This document shows, piece after piece, positions 6,760-14,857 of a stretch of DNA of 45,126 bases. Both the position numbers and the translations under genes were made by a program. Positions within the stretch are counted from its first letter, which is position 1, and every line of letters begins with the position of its first letter. The DNA is from Acidobacteriota bacterium (GTDB taxonomy: Bacteria > Acidobacteriota > Vicinamibacteria > Vicinamibacterales > Fen-181): NCBI GenBank assembly GCA_017883185.1, contig JADGOB010000016.1:1-45126 (forward strand). Reading direction: 5' to 3'. The notes beneath the pieces were generated by a model. That model worked only from the letters and a program-made list of their open reading frames with translations, had not been told where the DNA came from and did no database searches.

Positions 6760-7335
6760 TCAGAAGCGGAAGGCAAACCCGAGCCGGACGATCCGTGGCC
6801 CCAGGATCTGCGTCGGCGACAGGTACTGCTGGATGTTGATGATCTCGCCGTTCGGGTCGCCGCTCTTCCTGACGTTGAGCCGGCCGGTCAGTGAGCGGAA
6901 CTCCCACGCGGTATCCGCGTTGGTCAGGTTCGAGATGTCGAGGTCCACTTCGACCGTGCGTTTCCCACCGACCTTGAGCGTCTTCGCTACCCGGAGATCC
7001 ATGGTTTGCAATGAGGGGAGCCGGTCGGTGCCCTGTGGATCGATGTTGAAGGTCGTGCTGCCGCCGCCGAAGGAGAGTGGTGCGCTGATCTGACGGTTGA
7101 TCGGCGGCCCGTTCTGGAACCGGTAGTTTGCGCCCACGTAGATGTCGTACCCCAGGATGTAGCTGCCCGTTAGCTTGAACTGGTGGGGTCGGTCGTTGTA
7201 GATGGGCCCCTCGGTGTTGAGGAACGCGTTGGGGCTGGTGCCGACGGAGAGGTTGGTGAATTTCGCCCGTGCGTAGGTGTAGCCTGCGAGGACCTGCCAC
7301 CGGTTCGAGAGGCGCTTGGCGGCCGTGATCGACTT
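6760..7335 (-). pseudogene. C-terminal barrel fragment of a TonB-dependent receptor
   Basis: About 190 residues read as the end of an outer-membrane beta-barrel of the Acidobacteria TonB-dependent receptor type: AAKRLSNRWQVLAGYTYARAKF, GANYRFQNGPPINRQ, VEVDLDISNLTNADTAWEF, ending in RLGFAFRF with the terminal phenylalanine needed for barrel insertion. No plug domain, signal peptide or start precedes it. Just upstream on this strand the sequence changes into the complement of a hydrolase fragment. It is a broken gene that kept only its 3' quarter. Confidence 0.7.
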
Positions 7336-7475
7336 CCCGATGCGTGTCGATCTGCCGGACATCACGGTGATGAACGACGGGCGGAGGGTGACGACGTCCG
7401 CCCAGTGGACGAAGCGCCGCGCGAAAATGCAGCGCATCCTGGCCTACTACGGCGTGGGCCTGACCCAGCGCGACC
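7336..7475 (+). pseudogene. N-terminal fragment of an alpha/beta hydrolase (acetylxylan / glucuronoyl esterase-like)
   Basis: In the plus-strand frame running through 7316-7540, the piece FPMRVDLPDITVMNDGRRVT then TSAQWTKRRAKMQRILAYYG resembles the start of secreted esterases of the acetylxylan/glucuronoyl type (LPDPLxxxDGxxVTTxxQWxxxRRxxL). The nucleophile elbow and everything after it are missing, and the frame turns into unrelated Arg-rich residues after about 7475. The 5' end meets the receptor fragment near 7335. The assignment rests on a short motif. Confidence 0.4.
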
Positions 7476-7634
7476 GCTCACGGCGTCCGCCGCGGCGATC
7501 CGAGCCGGCAGGATGCCTGATTTCTACCAGTATCAGGTGACCCCGCACTGACACGCGAGCCAGGGGGCGATTGGGCAAGCGCGCGCACCATCCGGAGATC
7601 CAAGAGCCGGCAGATCGACTCGACAGTATTCAGA

Positions 7635-8720
7635 TCAACCCGCCACCTGCACGCTGTTGCGGCCATCGACTTCCTCGTCCGACGGCGGCGGAGCGGCCTC
7701 GGGATCGACCGCCTCGTTCGCCAGCAGGCGATCGGTCAACCACGCGTGCGCCGCCTGGTCCTGGCGGGCCAGCAGGCGTTCGAGCGGCGTCACCGCGAAG
7801 ACCAGGTCCTCGCGTTCCTGCATGCCGGGCCACGACCCGTCCGGCCGGCGAGGAGCGTAGCGGCACCAGAACCCGAAGTGCCACCGCGTGAAGTCGGCGA
7901 CCTGGGCGCGCGCCCGGTCGTGGTCCCCCCAGTGCTCGAGCGCGAGCGCCACGTAGCGCTGGTAGATCGCCAGACGATCGTCCGCCGTCAGCTCCCGGTA
8001 GCCTTCCGTCATCTCCCTGAACAACCACGGCTTGATCAGCCCGCCGCGGGCCACCATCACGGCGGCGCAGCCGGACCGCTGCCGCGCGGCCTCGACGTCG
8101 TGCGGAAACAGCAGGTCACCGTTGCCGATCACCGGCACCGGCACCGCCCGCACCACTTCGCCCACGGCATCCCAGTCGGCCGCGAACCGGTACCGCGCGT
8201 CCCGCGTCCGGCCGTGCACGAAGACCGCCGCCGCGCCGCCGTCCACGGCGGCCTTCGCGACGTCGAGATAGTTCAGGTGATCGCTGTTCCATCCCAGCCG
8301 GATCTTCACGGTCACTGGGACCCCGCCCAGCGCGCGAACCATCTCCTCGACGATGCGCTGCACGCGCTTCGGCTGGCGGGCGAGGGCGGCGCCAAGTCCC
8401 TTGCTAGTGAAGTAGTCAATCGGGCACCCGAGGTTGACATCGACGAAGTCCGCGCCCCGTGAGGCGACGAGCGCCGCCGCCCAGGCCATCTCGTCCGGGT
8501 TGTTGCCGGCCAACTGCACGCCGAAGCACGGCTCTTCGGGCGCCCGACGAATCAGCGCGAACTCCGAGCGGTGCTTCTGCTTCAGCCGCCGCGCGACGGT
8601 CATCTCGCCAACGGTTACGCGCGCACCCAGCTCCACGCAGAGCCGCCGGTAGGGAAGATTCGAGCCCTTGGTCATCGGGCCCAGGACGACGGAGCCGGGA
8701 AGAAGGTCGAGGAAGGGCAT
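7635..8720 (-). CDS. dus: tRNA-dihydrouridine synthase, DUS3-like
   Basis: The 361-residue flavoenzyme reduces uridines in tRNA. The FMN-binding TIM barrel runs from LGPMTKGSNLPYRRLC to ARGGLIKPWLF (about 14-240). The catalytic cysteine is in VNLGCPIDYF, and VTVKIRLGW, VFVHGRTRDARY and VIGNGDLLF are Dus hallmarks. The wording around the cysteine (GCPID) and ARGxLIKPWLF is closer to eukaryotic DUS3 than to DusA/B/C. The C-terminal 110 residues (FTRWHFGFWCRY ... PLERLLARQD) form the helical tRNA-binding domain. ATG at 8720 is preceded by GTG at 8723; either could start it. No Shine-Dalgarno is seen; a purine/pyrimidine microsatellite precedes it. Confidence 0.85.
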   Translation of the reverse strand: MPFLDLLPGSVVLGPMTKGSNLPYRRLCVELGARVTVGEMTVARRLKQKHRSEFALIRRAPEEPCFGVQLAGNNPDEMAWAAALVASRGADFVDVNLGCPIDYFTSKGLGAALARQPKRVQRIVEEMVRALGGVPVTVKIRLGWNSDHLNYLDVAKAAVDGGAAAVFVHGRTRDARYRFAADWDAVGEVVRAVPVPVIGNGDLLFPHDVEAARQRSGCAAVMVARGGLIKPWLFREMTEGYRELTADDRLAIYQRYVALALEHWGDHDRARAQVADFTRWHFGFWCRYAPRRPDGSWPGMQEREDLVFAVTPLERLLARQDQAAHAWLTDRLLANEAVDPEAAPPPSDEEVDGRNSVQVAG

Positions 8721-8723
8721 CAC

Positions 8724-8761
8724 GGGAACAGAAGACAGAAGATAGAAGATAGAGAACAGAA
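8724..8761. repeat. AGAAGA-type purine microsatellite before dus
   Basis: The plus strand reads as repeated AGAAGATAG/AGAACAGA units over about 38 bases. It forms the leader region of the dus gene on the other strand, which becomes a C/T-rich tract. No promoter box is recognisable inside it. Confidence 0.5.
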
Positions 8762-8765
8762 TCTG

Positions 8766-8833
8766 AGCCGTCAGCCGTCAGCTGCAAGGCGCAAGTCACA
8801 GGCTGCCAGCCGTCAGCCGCCAGCCGCGAGCCG
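8766..8833 (+). repeat. Low-complexity CAGCCGTCAGCC/GCAAGTC repeat
   Basis: Tandem variants of CAGCCGTCAGCC, GCTGCAAGGCGCAAGTC and CAGCCGCGAGCC fill the space between dus and the permease gene. They belong to the same loose family as the repeats near 4243, 18803 and 24817. Confidence 0.5.
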
Positions 8834-8837
8834 AATG

Positions 8838-9944
8838 TTACGGCGCGGCGGCCGGCCCGGCCGCGCCCTCCGCGGCTTTCTGCTCGTTCAGCGCGTCTTC
8901 CGCGAACTTGAAGAGCGCGAGCACCAGGGCGATCACGACGGGGCCCAGGAAGATGCCAATCGCGCCGAAGGCGCTGATGCCGCCGATCAGGCCAATGAAC
9001 ACCGGCAGCGTCGTGATCCTTGCGCGGCTCGAGATGAACAGCGGCCGGACAACATTGTCGGCCGAAGAGACGACGGCGGCGCCCCAGATCACGAAGAACA
9101 GCGCCGCGCCCCAGTGCCCGGTCAACAGCAGCCAGACGGCAGCCGGTATCCAGACGACGGCGGTGCCGATGAACGGAATCATCGCGGCGCCCATCGAGAG
9201 CACGGCGAAGACGATCGGCGACGGCAGGCCGGCCAGGGCGAAGCCGATGCCAACGAGCGTGCCCTGCACCAGGGCGGTGACCAGCGAGCCGAGGACGGTC
9301 GCGCGGATGACGCTGGCGAGGTGTGCGAGCAAGTGCGCCTTCCTTCGGTCATCGAGCGGCACCACGACCATCGCGCGCGTCACCATCCGCTCGCCGTCAC
9401 GCAGGAAGAAGAAAAGCAGGAAGAGCGCCAGGATGATGGCGACGATCAACCCGAAGACCGAGGCGAACAGCGACCCGCCCAACGAGATGATCGACTGGAT
9501 GATCTGCTGGCCGGCCGACAGCAGCGAGTCGCGGATCTGTTCCGAGGAGATGGGCAGCGACGACTCGACCCATTGGACGAGCCGATCGACCTGGGGCAAC
9601 TGCAGCACGTCGCTTGGGCGCTGGATCTGATGCTGCGCGGCACTCGTCTGCAGCTGGCCGATCAACTCCGACGCCTGCCGGCCGAACATCACGCCGAGGA
9701 AGATTGCCGGCACCACGAACATCAGGATGGAGGCGAGGGTGAGCAGCAGCGCGGCCAGGCTCGCGCGTCCGCGGAAGGCCGCCCGCAGCCGCTCGTTCAG
9801 CGGGAACACCATGAAGGCGAGGAGCGTCGCCCAGAGCAGCGGGCCGAGGAACGGCTGCATGATCCGCAGGACCGCGATGCCCAGCACGACGGCGGTCACC
9901 GACGCGAATACACGGGGGTAGAAGGACGACCGTGTCGGTGGCAT
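8838..9944 (-). CDS. AI-2E family transporter (PerM/YdiK-type membrane protein)
   Basis: The 368-residue inner-membrane protein has about eight hydrophobic helices. Its pattern is that of the AI-2E/UPF0118 family: an N-terminal helix pair (FLGPLLWATLLAFMVFPLNERL), a middle soluble segment (about 95-145), and the conserved block near the end GLIGGISAFGAIGIFLGPVV. Some relatives export autoinducer-2 or act as Na+/H+ antiporters; the substrate here is unknown. ATG at 9944 is chosen over an upstream in-frame start because an extended -10 box lies seven bases before it, which suggests a leaderless mRNA. No lsr transport genes are nearby, although an lsrF homologue lies 25 kb away. Confidence 0.85.
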   Translation of the reverse strand: MPPTRSSFYPRVFASVTAVVLGIAVLRIMQPFLGPLLWATLLAFMVFPLNERLRAAFRGRASLAALLLTLASILMFVVPAIFLGVMFGRQASELIGQLQTSAAQHQIQRPSDVLQLPQVDRLVQWVESSLPISSEQIRDSLLSAGQQIIQSIISLGGSLFASVFGLIVAIILALFLLFFFLRDGERMVTRAMVVVPLDDRRKAHLLAHLASVIRATVLGSLVTALVQGTLVGIGFALAGLPSPIVFAVLSMGAAMIPFIGTAVVWIPAAVWLLLTGHWGAALFFVIWGAAVVSSADNVVRPLFISSRARITTLPVFIGLIGGISAFGAIGIFLGPVVIALVLALFKFAEDALNEQKAAEGAAGPAAAP

Positions 9945-9951
9945 AGTGAGC

Positions 9952-9960
9952 ACTGTAGCA
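9952..9960 (-). promoter_or_regulatory. Extended -10 box (TGCTACAGT) for the AI-2E family gene
   Basis: On the minus strand TGCTACAGT (9960-9952) fits TGnTAnnnT. Seven bases separate it from the ATG at 9944, so transcription would start at or next to the start codon. No Shine-Dalgarno is present. Confidence 0.45.
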
Positions 9961-10028
9961 CAGCGCATGAGCCACCGCTGCCGCCCGGGCCGGTCTGGCC
10001 CCTCTGCCCATGTGCGACCATGTGCTAC

Positions 10029-10271
10029 ATGAAGGCCAGCACACCACGAACACAGGCCGCTGGACCCGCGGGTCGTGTCGGGGTTCGCGAGTTGCGACAG
10101 AACTTGAGCGTATATCTCGACCGCGTGATGGCTGGGGAAACGCTGGAGGTCAGCGCTCGGGGGCGGGCGGTCGCCGTGCTGGCGCCGCTGCCGCAGCCGT
10201 CCTCCCTCGTCGAGCGGCTCGCAGCGTCGGGTCGGGCCCGGATGTCAACTGCCAGCTACTGTCTGCCCTGA
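10029..10271 (+). CDS. Phd/YefM-type antitoxin, orphaned and probably altered at its C-terminus
   Basis: The 80-residue frame contains VGVRELRQNLSVYLDRVMAG and ETLEVSARGRAVAVLAPLPQ, the DNA-binding half of Phd/YefM or VapB-type antitoxins (VxxRELRxNLSxYLxxVxxGExxxVTxRGxPVAxLxP). The C-terminal residues that should clamp a toxin are short and end STASYCLP, and the gene runs 27 bases into the convergent DUF362 gene. No toxin follows. A second in-frame ATG three codons upstream (10020) could also start it. It is probably a leftover of a VapBC- or Phd/Doc-type pair. Confidence 0.65.
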   Translation: MKASTPRTQAAGPAGRVGVRELRQNLSVYLDRVMAGETLEVSARGRAVAVLAPLPQPSSLVERLAASGRARMSTASYCLP

Positions 10272-11354
10272 GCCTTCGTACTCCTGGAACAGCTTCCCCC
10301 ACGGGGTGTCGCGCCGCCACTGCTCGAACGTCCGGCGGTCCTTCACCGGCCAGCGGTAGTAGTCGTGGTAGGTCTCGGACGCGAAGACGAACAGGTGCAC
10401 GATCGGCGTGTGGAACAGCAGTTTCTGAAACACCTTCAGCGGCGAGAACCAGAACAGATCGCCGCCGAGGCTGGCCAGGTTGTCGCCCACGTGGAAGCCC
10501 CACGATTCGTTCGAGACGTCGTCGCCGACGATCTCGATCTCGCGCGGGTCGCCGACGCCCAGACCGTCCTCGTGCGCCACGCGGATGTACTCGAGGCTCA
10601 TCGGATCGAAGCCCATCATCTTCGCGGCCACCGCGTCGATCGCGACCTGGTCGGCCGAGGCCAGCATCAGGTTCTTGATCACCGGGTACATCGTCCGCGG
10701 CCCTGGGCCATTGCCGGCCGTCGTGCCGTCCATCACGGCGAACACGCCCGGGTGGATCTCCTTCTGAATCGCGAGCAGGTCCACCAGCGTGCGGTGTATC
10801 CACGAGTGCGTGTAGTGCCGGTGCGTGTGCAGCAGGCCGCCGAACGCGTTCTTCATCGCGCCGGTGGTCGTCGTGTAGATGTGGCACTTCACCGTTGGCA
10901 GGTGGACGATGTTCTTGCCGGGAAAGTAGTCGGGGATGTAAATCCCCTCGGGGAAGATCTTGTGCAGGACGTGCATCCGCGCCTTCGGCTCGTAGCGGAT
11001 CCACGTCATGTCCTGTTCGCGGAAGTTGTAGAGAATCGGCACGCCGTAGCGCGACAGGATCGGGACGTACCGGTTGAGGTCCTCGCCCTTGAACGCGTCG
11101 GTGACGACGGTCTTGTTCTGGACGCAGCTCAGGTCGCGGTAGCCGGCGCCGCGCAGCGCGCGGATCGTGCCCTCGAGCTGCCACGGCGTCGTGTTGGCGC
11201 CGGGGAACGGGAAGTGCCAGGAGATGTTGTCCTTGAGGATCGTGGGCGCCTGCGGCGACAGCGTTTCGCGCATCCCCGCCAGCTCACACAACCGCTCGAT
11301 CGACTCGAGGACGGTCGAGGGATCCACCCGCAAGACGGCAACACGACTCTTCAT
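10245..11354 (-). CDS. DUF362 domain-containing protein
   Basis: The 369-residue protein shows the DUF362 pattern: VAVLRVDPSTVLESIERLCE at the start, PTILKDNISWHFPFPGANTT, VHLPTVKCHIYTTTTGAMKN, DGTTAGNGPGPRT and ASADQVAIDAVAAKMMGFDP. DUF362 proteins are often joined to ferredoxin domains, but no cysteine-rich cluster is present here and no signal peptide is seen. Function is unknown; some relatives are thought to take part in redox or iron-sulfur chemistry. The start is fixed by an extended -10 box six bases before the ATG. Its 3' end overlaps the antitoxin gene tail to tail. Confidence 0.85.
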   Translation of the reverse strand: MKSRVAVLRVDPSTVLESIERLCELAGMRETLSPQAPTILKDNISWHFPFPGANTTPWQLEGTIRALRGAGYRDLSCVQNKTVVTDAFKGEDLNRYVPILSRYGVPILYNFREQDMTWIRYEPKARMHVLHKIFPEGIYIPDYFPGKNIVHLPTVKCHIYTTTTGAMKNAFGGLLHTHRHYTHSWIHRTLVDLLAIQKEIHPGVFAVMDGTTAGNGPGPRTMYPVIKNLMLASADQVAIDAVAAKMMGFDPMSLEYIRVAHEDGLGVGDPREIEIVGDDVSNESWGFHVGDNLASLGGDLFWFSPLKVFQKLLFHTPIVHLFVFASETYHDYYRWPVKDRRTFEQWRRDTPWGKLFQEYEGSGQTVAGS

Positions 11355-11360
11355 ACGCGC

Positions 11361-11369
11361 ATTGTACCA
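11361..11369 (-). promoter_or_regulatory. Extended -10 box (TGGTACAAT) for the DUF362 gene
   Basis: TGGTACAAT on the minus strand is a near-perfect extended -10. Six bases later comes the ATG, so the mRNA should be leaderless. The same nonamer occurs before yebC. Confidence 0.6.
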
Positions 11370-11372
11370 AAA

Positions 11373-11404
11373 GGGGCCAGGGATCAGGGGCCAGGGATCA
11401 GGGG
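11373..11404 (+). repeat. 14-bp tandem repeat GGGGCCAGGGATCA (two copies plus a partial)
   Basis: Units at 11373-11386 and 11387-11400 are identical, followed by GGGG. The repeat covers the -35 region of the DUF362 promoter and ends at the stop of the aminotransferase gene (11398). Confidence 0.7.
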
Positions 11405-12654
11405 TACACCGTCTCCTTGCGGGCTTCGAACTGGCGCATGACTACGCGGCTGAGGCGCGCGATCCCCTCCTCGATCTGCTCGTCGCGGGCGTTGCTGAAG
11501 TTCAGCCGCATCGTGTTGTGGCCGCCGCCGCCCGGGAAGAACGGCGAGCCGGGGACGAAGGCCACCTTCTCCTTCACCGCGTCCTTCAGCAGATCTGCCG
11601 TGTCCATCCACTCCGGCACCGACGCCCACAGGAAGAGGCCGCCCAGCGGGCGCGTCCAGCGCACACCGAGCGACGGATCCGGGAACGCCTTCTCGAGCGC
11701 CGCGAGCATGACGTTCCGACGGTGGCCGTAGACCTCCCGGATCCGGTGCACGTGGCGATCGATGAACCCGCCGCGCCCCACCTCGAACGTCACCATTTGG
11801 TCGAAGGTGCTGCTCTGCAGGTCGGTGCCCTGCTTGGCCTGCACCAGCCGGTTGATCACTTCCTTCGGCGCCACCATCCAGGCCATCCGCAGCCCGGGCG
11901 CGAGCGTCTTGCTGAAGGTGCTGAGATAGATGACGTTGCCGGTGTACTTCCCATTGTGCTCGCACTGCAGGTGCTCGGCGTCGATGACGACCAGCGGTTT
12001 GATGTGCTCGCCCTCGTACCGCAGCTGCCCGTAGGGATCGTCTTCGATGATCGGGATTCCGTACTGGTCGGACGCGCGGATGAGCGCCGTCCGGCGGTCG
12101 AACGGCATCGTGACCCCCGACGGGTTCTGGAAGTTGGGGAGCGCGTAGATGAACTTCGGCCCGCAGCGCAGCGCGTCCTCCAGCCGGTCCGTCACCATCC
12201 CGTCATCGTCGGTCGGCACGGTCACGAACTCCGCGCCGTACATGTTGAACGCCTGGAGCGCCCCGAGGTAGGTCGGGTTCTCCATCAGCAGCTTGTCGCC
12301 GGGGTTGACGAGGATCTTCCCGATCAGATCGAGCGCCTGCTGCGACCCGCTGGTGATGAGGACGTTGTCGATGTCCACGACGATGCCGTAGCGCGCCATG
12401 TGGCGGACGATCATCTCGCGCAGCGGCGGGAAGCCCTCCGTCGTGCTGTACTGCAGCGCGATCCGTCCCTTCGTTTCCAGGACGGTCTCGGTCGCCTCCT
12501 TCATTTCCTCGACCGGGAACAGGTCGGGGCCGGGCAGTCCGCCGGCAAACGAAATGATGTCGGGCAGGGCCGTGAGCTTCAACAGCTCGCGGATGACGGA
12601 ACTGGTCATGCGCTGCGTGCGCTGCGCGTATCGATGATTCCAGAGCGTGCTCAT
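11398..12654 (-). CDS. PLP-dependent class I/II aminotransferase (2-aminoadipate / kynurenine aminotransferase-like)
   Basis: The 418-residue protein has the fold-type I pattern of the LysN/MocR-like aminotransferases: ISFAGGLPGPDLFP near the N-terminus, YSTTEGFPPLR, SGSQQALDLIG, NFQNPSGVTM, EDDPYGQLRY and the PLP-binding Lys249 in STFSKTLAPGLR. Such enzymes act on 2-aminoadipate, kynurenine or aromatic amino acids. There is no HTH domain, so it is not a regulator. The ATG at 12654 follows GTAGGAG, part of which is the stop codon of the kynureninase-like gene, so the two form a tight operon and suggest kynurenine or related amino-acid breakdown. Confidence 0.88.
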   Translation of the reverse strand: MSTLWNHRYAQRTQRMTSSVIRELLKLTALPDIISFAGGLPGPDLFPVEEMKEATETVLETKGRIALQYSTTEGFPPLREMIVRHMARYGIVVDIDNVLITSGSQQALDLIGKILVNPGDKLLMENPTYLGALQAFNMYGAEFVTVPTDDDGMVTDRLEDALRCGPKFIYALPNFQNPSGVTMPFDRRTALIRASDQYGIPIIEDDPYGQLRYEGEHIKPLVVIDAEHLQCEHNGKYTGNVIYLSTFSKTLAPGLRMAWMVAPKEVINRLVQAKQGTDLQSSTFDQMVTFEVGRGGFIDRHVHRIREVYGHRRNVMLAALEKAFPDPSLGVRWTRPLGGLFLWASVPEWMDTADLLKDAVKEKVAFVPGSPFFPGGGGHNTMRLNFSNARDEQIEEGIARLSRVVMRQFEARKETVYP

Positions 12655-12664
12655 TGATGCACTC

Positions 12665-13861
12665 CTACGTGACTCGCGATGACGTGACCTCGCCGAACTC
12701 TCTCGCTTCCACGACGTCCGCGAGCGCCTGCACCACCCGGTCGAGCTCGTCGAACGTGTTGTAGAAATGGGGTGATACCCGGATGCCCACCCGCGGTCGG
12801 TAGTCCACGACGACCTCGCGGGCCTGGAGCTCGCGCGAGGCGGGCAGCGCATCCGGGATGTCGATCGCCACGGTACCCGCCACCCGTTCAGGGTCGCGCG
12901 CGGTCGGCGTCTGCCACCCTCGTCGGTCCACCAGGTCGAGCAGCCTGGCCGTCATGCGCCGCGACTTCTCGCGAATGGGGCCGACCCCCACCTGCCCGAT
13001 GATGTCGAGGCCGGGAATGGCGGCATAATACGTCGGGATGGGCGGCGTGCCGTTCATCATGCGCATCCCGTCTTCCCGCAGCATGTCGTCGTCGATATCG
13101 AAGGCAAACGGGCGGGACAGCGCGAGCCAGCCGGTGAAGCGCGGTCGCACCGTGCGGAGCAGTTCCGGCCGGGTGTAGAGGAACCCGTTGCCGGGTCCGC
13201 CGCACAGCCACTTCAGGCAGCCGCCAGTTGCGAAATCGATGTCGAGCTCGCTCACGCCGAACGGCACGATTCCCGCCGACTGGTAGACGTCGAGCATCGT
13301 CAGCGCGCCGACCCTGCGGGCGCGCTCGATCACCGGCCGGGGATCGACGATGAACGACGTGCGGAACAGGACATGGGAAAAGGCGACGATCAGCGTGTCC
13401 TCGTCGATCGCGTCCACGAGGTGTTCTTCGGTGACGTTGAGCGCGTCTCCGGCCGACACCACGTGCACCTCGACGCCAAGCGCCTCCTGCGCCCGATAGA
13501 GGCGGATCATCGAGGGAAAGTCGGCGGCCGAACAGACGATCTTCCGCCGGCGTCCCTCCGGCTTCAGGCACGAGAGCGCCACCATCTGCGCCGTGGTGAC
13601 GTTGTCGTGCATGCTGACCGAGCCGGCGGACGCCCCGATGATCGCCGCCACGCGGTTGCCCACCTCGCCAGCCATCTCCCACCAGCGCTCTTCCCACGCC
13701 CGCACGCCCCGGGTCGCCCACGTCTCCGCGTACTCCGCCAGCGACAGCGCCACCCCGCGAGGCATCGCGCCCAGCGAGTTGCTGATCATGTAGGTGGAGC
13801 GGTGGAGGATGGGGAACTCGTCGCGCCAGCTCTCGAGCGAATCGGACGAGGCTTCGAGCAT
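12665..13861 (-). CDS. Kynureninase-like PLP enzyme (aminotransferase class V fold)
   Basis: The 398-residue protein fits the kynureninase branch: STYMISNSLGAMPRG (a quick N-terminal hallmark), SVSMHDNVTTAQMVAL, LDVYQSAGIVPFGV with the PLP-binding Asp, and CLKWLCGGPGNGFLY where Lys217 should hold PLP. GIRVSPHFYNTFDELDRVV is the expected C-terminal block. Kynureninases cleave kynurenine to anthranilate and alanine; close relatives in the class V fold are desulfurases, so substrate is not certain. The start at 13861 stands six bases after an extended -10 box. The next gene, an aminotransferase, begins ten bases after this one stops. Confidence 0.8.
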   Translation of the reverse strand: MLEASSDSLESWRDEFPILHRSTYMISNSLGAMPRGVALSLAEYAETWATRGVRAWEERWWEMAGEVGNRVAAIIGASAGSVSMHDNVTTAQMVALSCLKPEGRRRKIVCSAADFPSMIRLYRAQEALGVEVHVVSAGDALNVTEEHLVDAIDEDTLIVAFSHVLFRTSFIVDPRPVIERARRVGALTMLDVYQSAGIVPFGVSELDIDFATGGCLKWLCGGPGNGFLYTRPELLRTVRPRFTGWLALSRPFAFDIDDDMLREDGMRMMNGTPPIPTYYAAIPGLDIIGQVGVGPIREKSRRMTARLLDLVDRRGWQTPTARDPERVAGTVAIDIPDALPASRELQAREVVVDYRPRVGIRVSPHFYNTFDELDRVVQALADVVEAREFGEVTSSRVT

Positions 13862-13867
13862 GAGCAG

Positions 13868-13876
13868 ATAGTATCA
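13868..13876 (-). promoter_or_regulatory. Extended -10 box (TGATACTAT) for the kynureninase-like operon
   Basis: TGATACTAT on the minus strand lies six bases before the ATG at 13861. No Shine-Dalgarno is present, consistent with a leaderless mRNA. Confidence 0.5.
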
Positions 13877-13985
13877 TCGGGGCCTAAGACAGATTCCAGG
13901 GGGTCACAGAAACTTGCTTCAACCGTGACGATCTCAACCCTGGAAGATGTCTGGGAATCTGGGGAATCTGAACCGAGGATCGAGC

Positions 13986-14768
13986 ATGGCGACGACCGAC
14001 GGCTGGTGCGGGTGGGATGAATACGCGCGGTTCTATGACTGGGAGAACGCGCGGACGATGGGGCGGCAGGATGTGAGGTTCTGGCAGGATTTCGCGCGCC
14101 GAGAAGGGGGGGCGCTGCTGGAACTGGGCTGCGGAACGGGGCGGGTGATCGTGCCGGTCGCGCGGACGGGCGTCCCCGTGGTGGGAATCGACCGGTCCGA
14201 GCCGATGCTGGCCTACGCCCGACGGCGCGCCCGACGGTTGCCGGTCGCCTCGCGCCCCGAGCTGGTCCGCGGGGACATCCGCTTCCTGCCGTTCGAAAGC
14301 CGAGCCTTCTCGGCGGTCATGGCGCCGTATGGGATTCTGCAGTCGCTGACGAAGGAGCGGGACCTCGTGGCCACCTTGTCAGAGGTGGCGCGCGTGCTCC
14401 GGCCCGGCGGTACGTTCGGGCTGGATCTCGTCCCGGACCTTCCGGCGTGGGACGAGTACGCCAACAAGACCCGGCTCGAGGGCCGTCTTCGCTCGTCCGT
14501 CGCGCACGTCACCCTGATCGAGTCGGTGCGACAGGATCGGCGACGCAAGCTCACGATCTTCGACCAGGAATACGTGGAGAAGCGGGGAGCACGTACCGAG
14601 CGGCATCGCTTCTCGCTCACGTTCCGCACGCTGCCGCTGCCACAGATGGTGGCTCGGGTGGAGAAGGCTGGATTCAGGGTGACGGCCGTGCTTGGCGACT
14701 ACCGGGGCCGCGCGTGGGACACGCGCGCCGAGGTGTGGCTGCTGCTGGCGACACGAGTGAAGGGCTGA
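13986..14768 (+). CDS. SAM-dependent methyltransferase (class I)
   Basis: The 260-residue protein has the Rossmann-type AdoMet fold: motif I LLELGCGTGR (44-53), the acidic residue after strand 2 in VVGIDRSEPML, and RGDIRFLPFESRAFSAVMAP as motif IV region, with ARVLRPGGTFGLDLVPD as the post-motif helix and strand. The N-terminus (WDEYARFYDWEN) is typical of small-molecule methyltransferases of the type-11/25 families. The substrate cannot be told. ATG at 13986 is preferred because GAGG lies just upstream; an earlier in-frame ATG would add 13 residues of low complexity. It is divergent from the kynureninase operon. Confidence 0.85.
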   Translation: MATTDGWCGWDEYARFYDWENARTMGRQDVRFWQDFARREGGALLELGCGTGRVIVPVARTGVPVVGIDRSEPMLAYARRRARRLPVASRPELVRGDIRFLPFESRAFSAVMAPYGILQSLTKERDLVATLSEVARVLRPGGTFGLDLVPDLPAWDEYANKTRLEGRLRSSVAHVTLIESVRQDRRRKLTIFDQEYVEKRGARTERHRFSLTFRTLPLPQMVARVEKAGFRVTAVLGDYRGRAWDTRAEVWLLLATRVKG

Positions 14769-14815
14769 AGGCCTGCGGCGGATCGTGGCGGCTGGCGCAC
14801 GGCAGGGAAAAGCTC

Positions 14816-14821
14816 CATAAT
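14816..14821 (+). promoter_or_regulatory. Possible -10 box (CATAAT) for the receptor gene
   Basis: CATAAT stands 36 bases before the receptor start in an otherwise GC-rich gap. No convincing -35 box is visible. Confidence 0.25.
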
Positions 14822-14857
14822 CTGAGCGTCGTTCGGCATTGCGGAGACACAGTCCTC

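Noticed and set aside
8571-10271. A 566-codon plus-strand frame opposite the AI-2E gene
   Set aside because: Only its last 80 codons resemble a protein family (the antitoxin). The rest is a composition-driven shadow of the permease gene.
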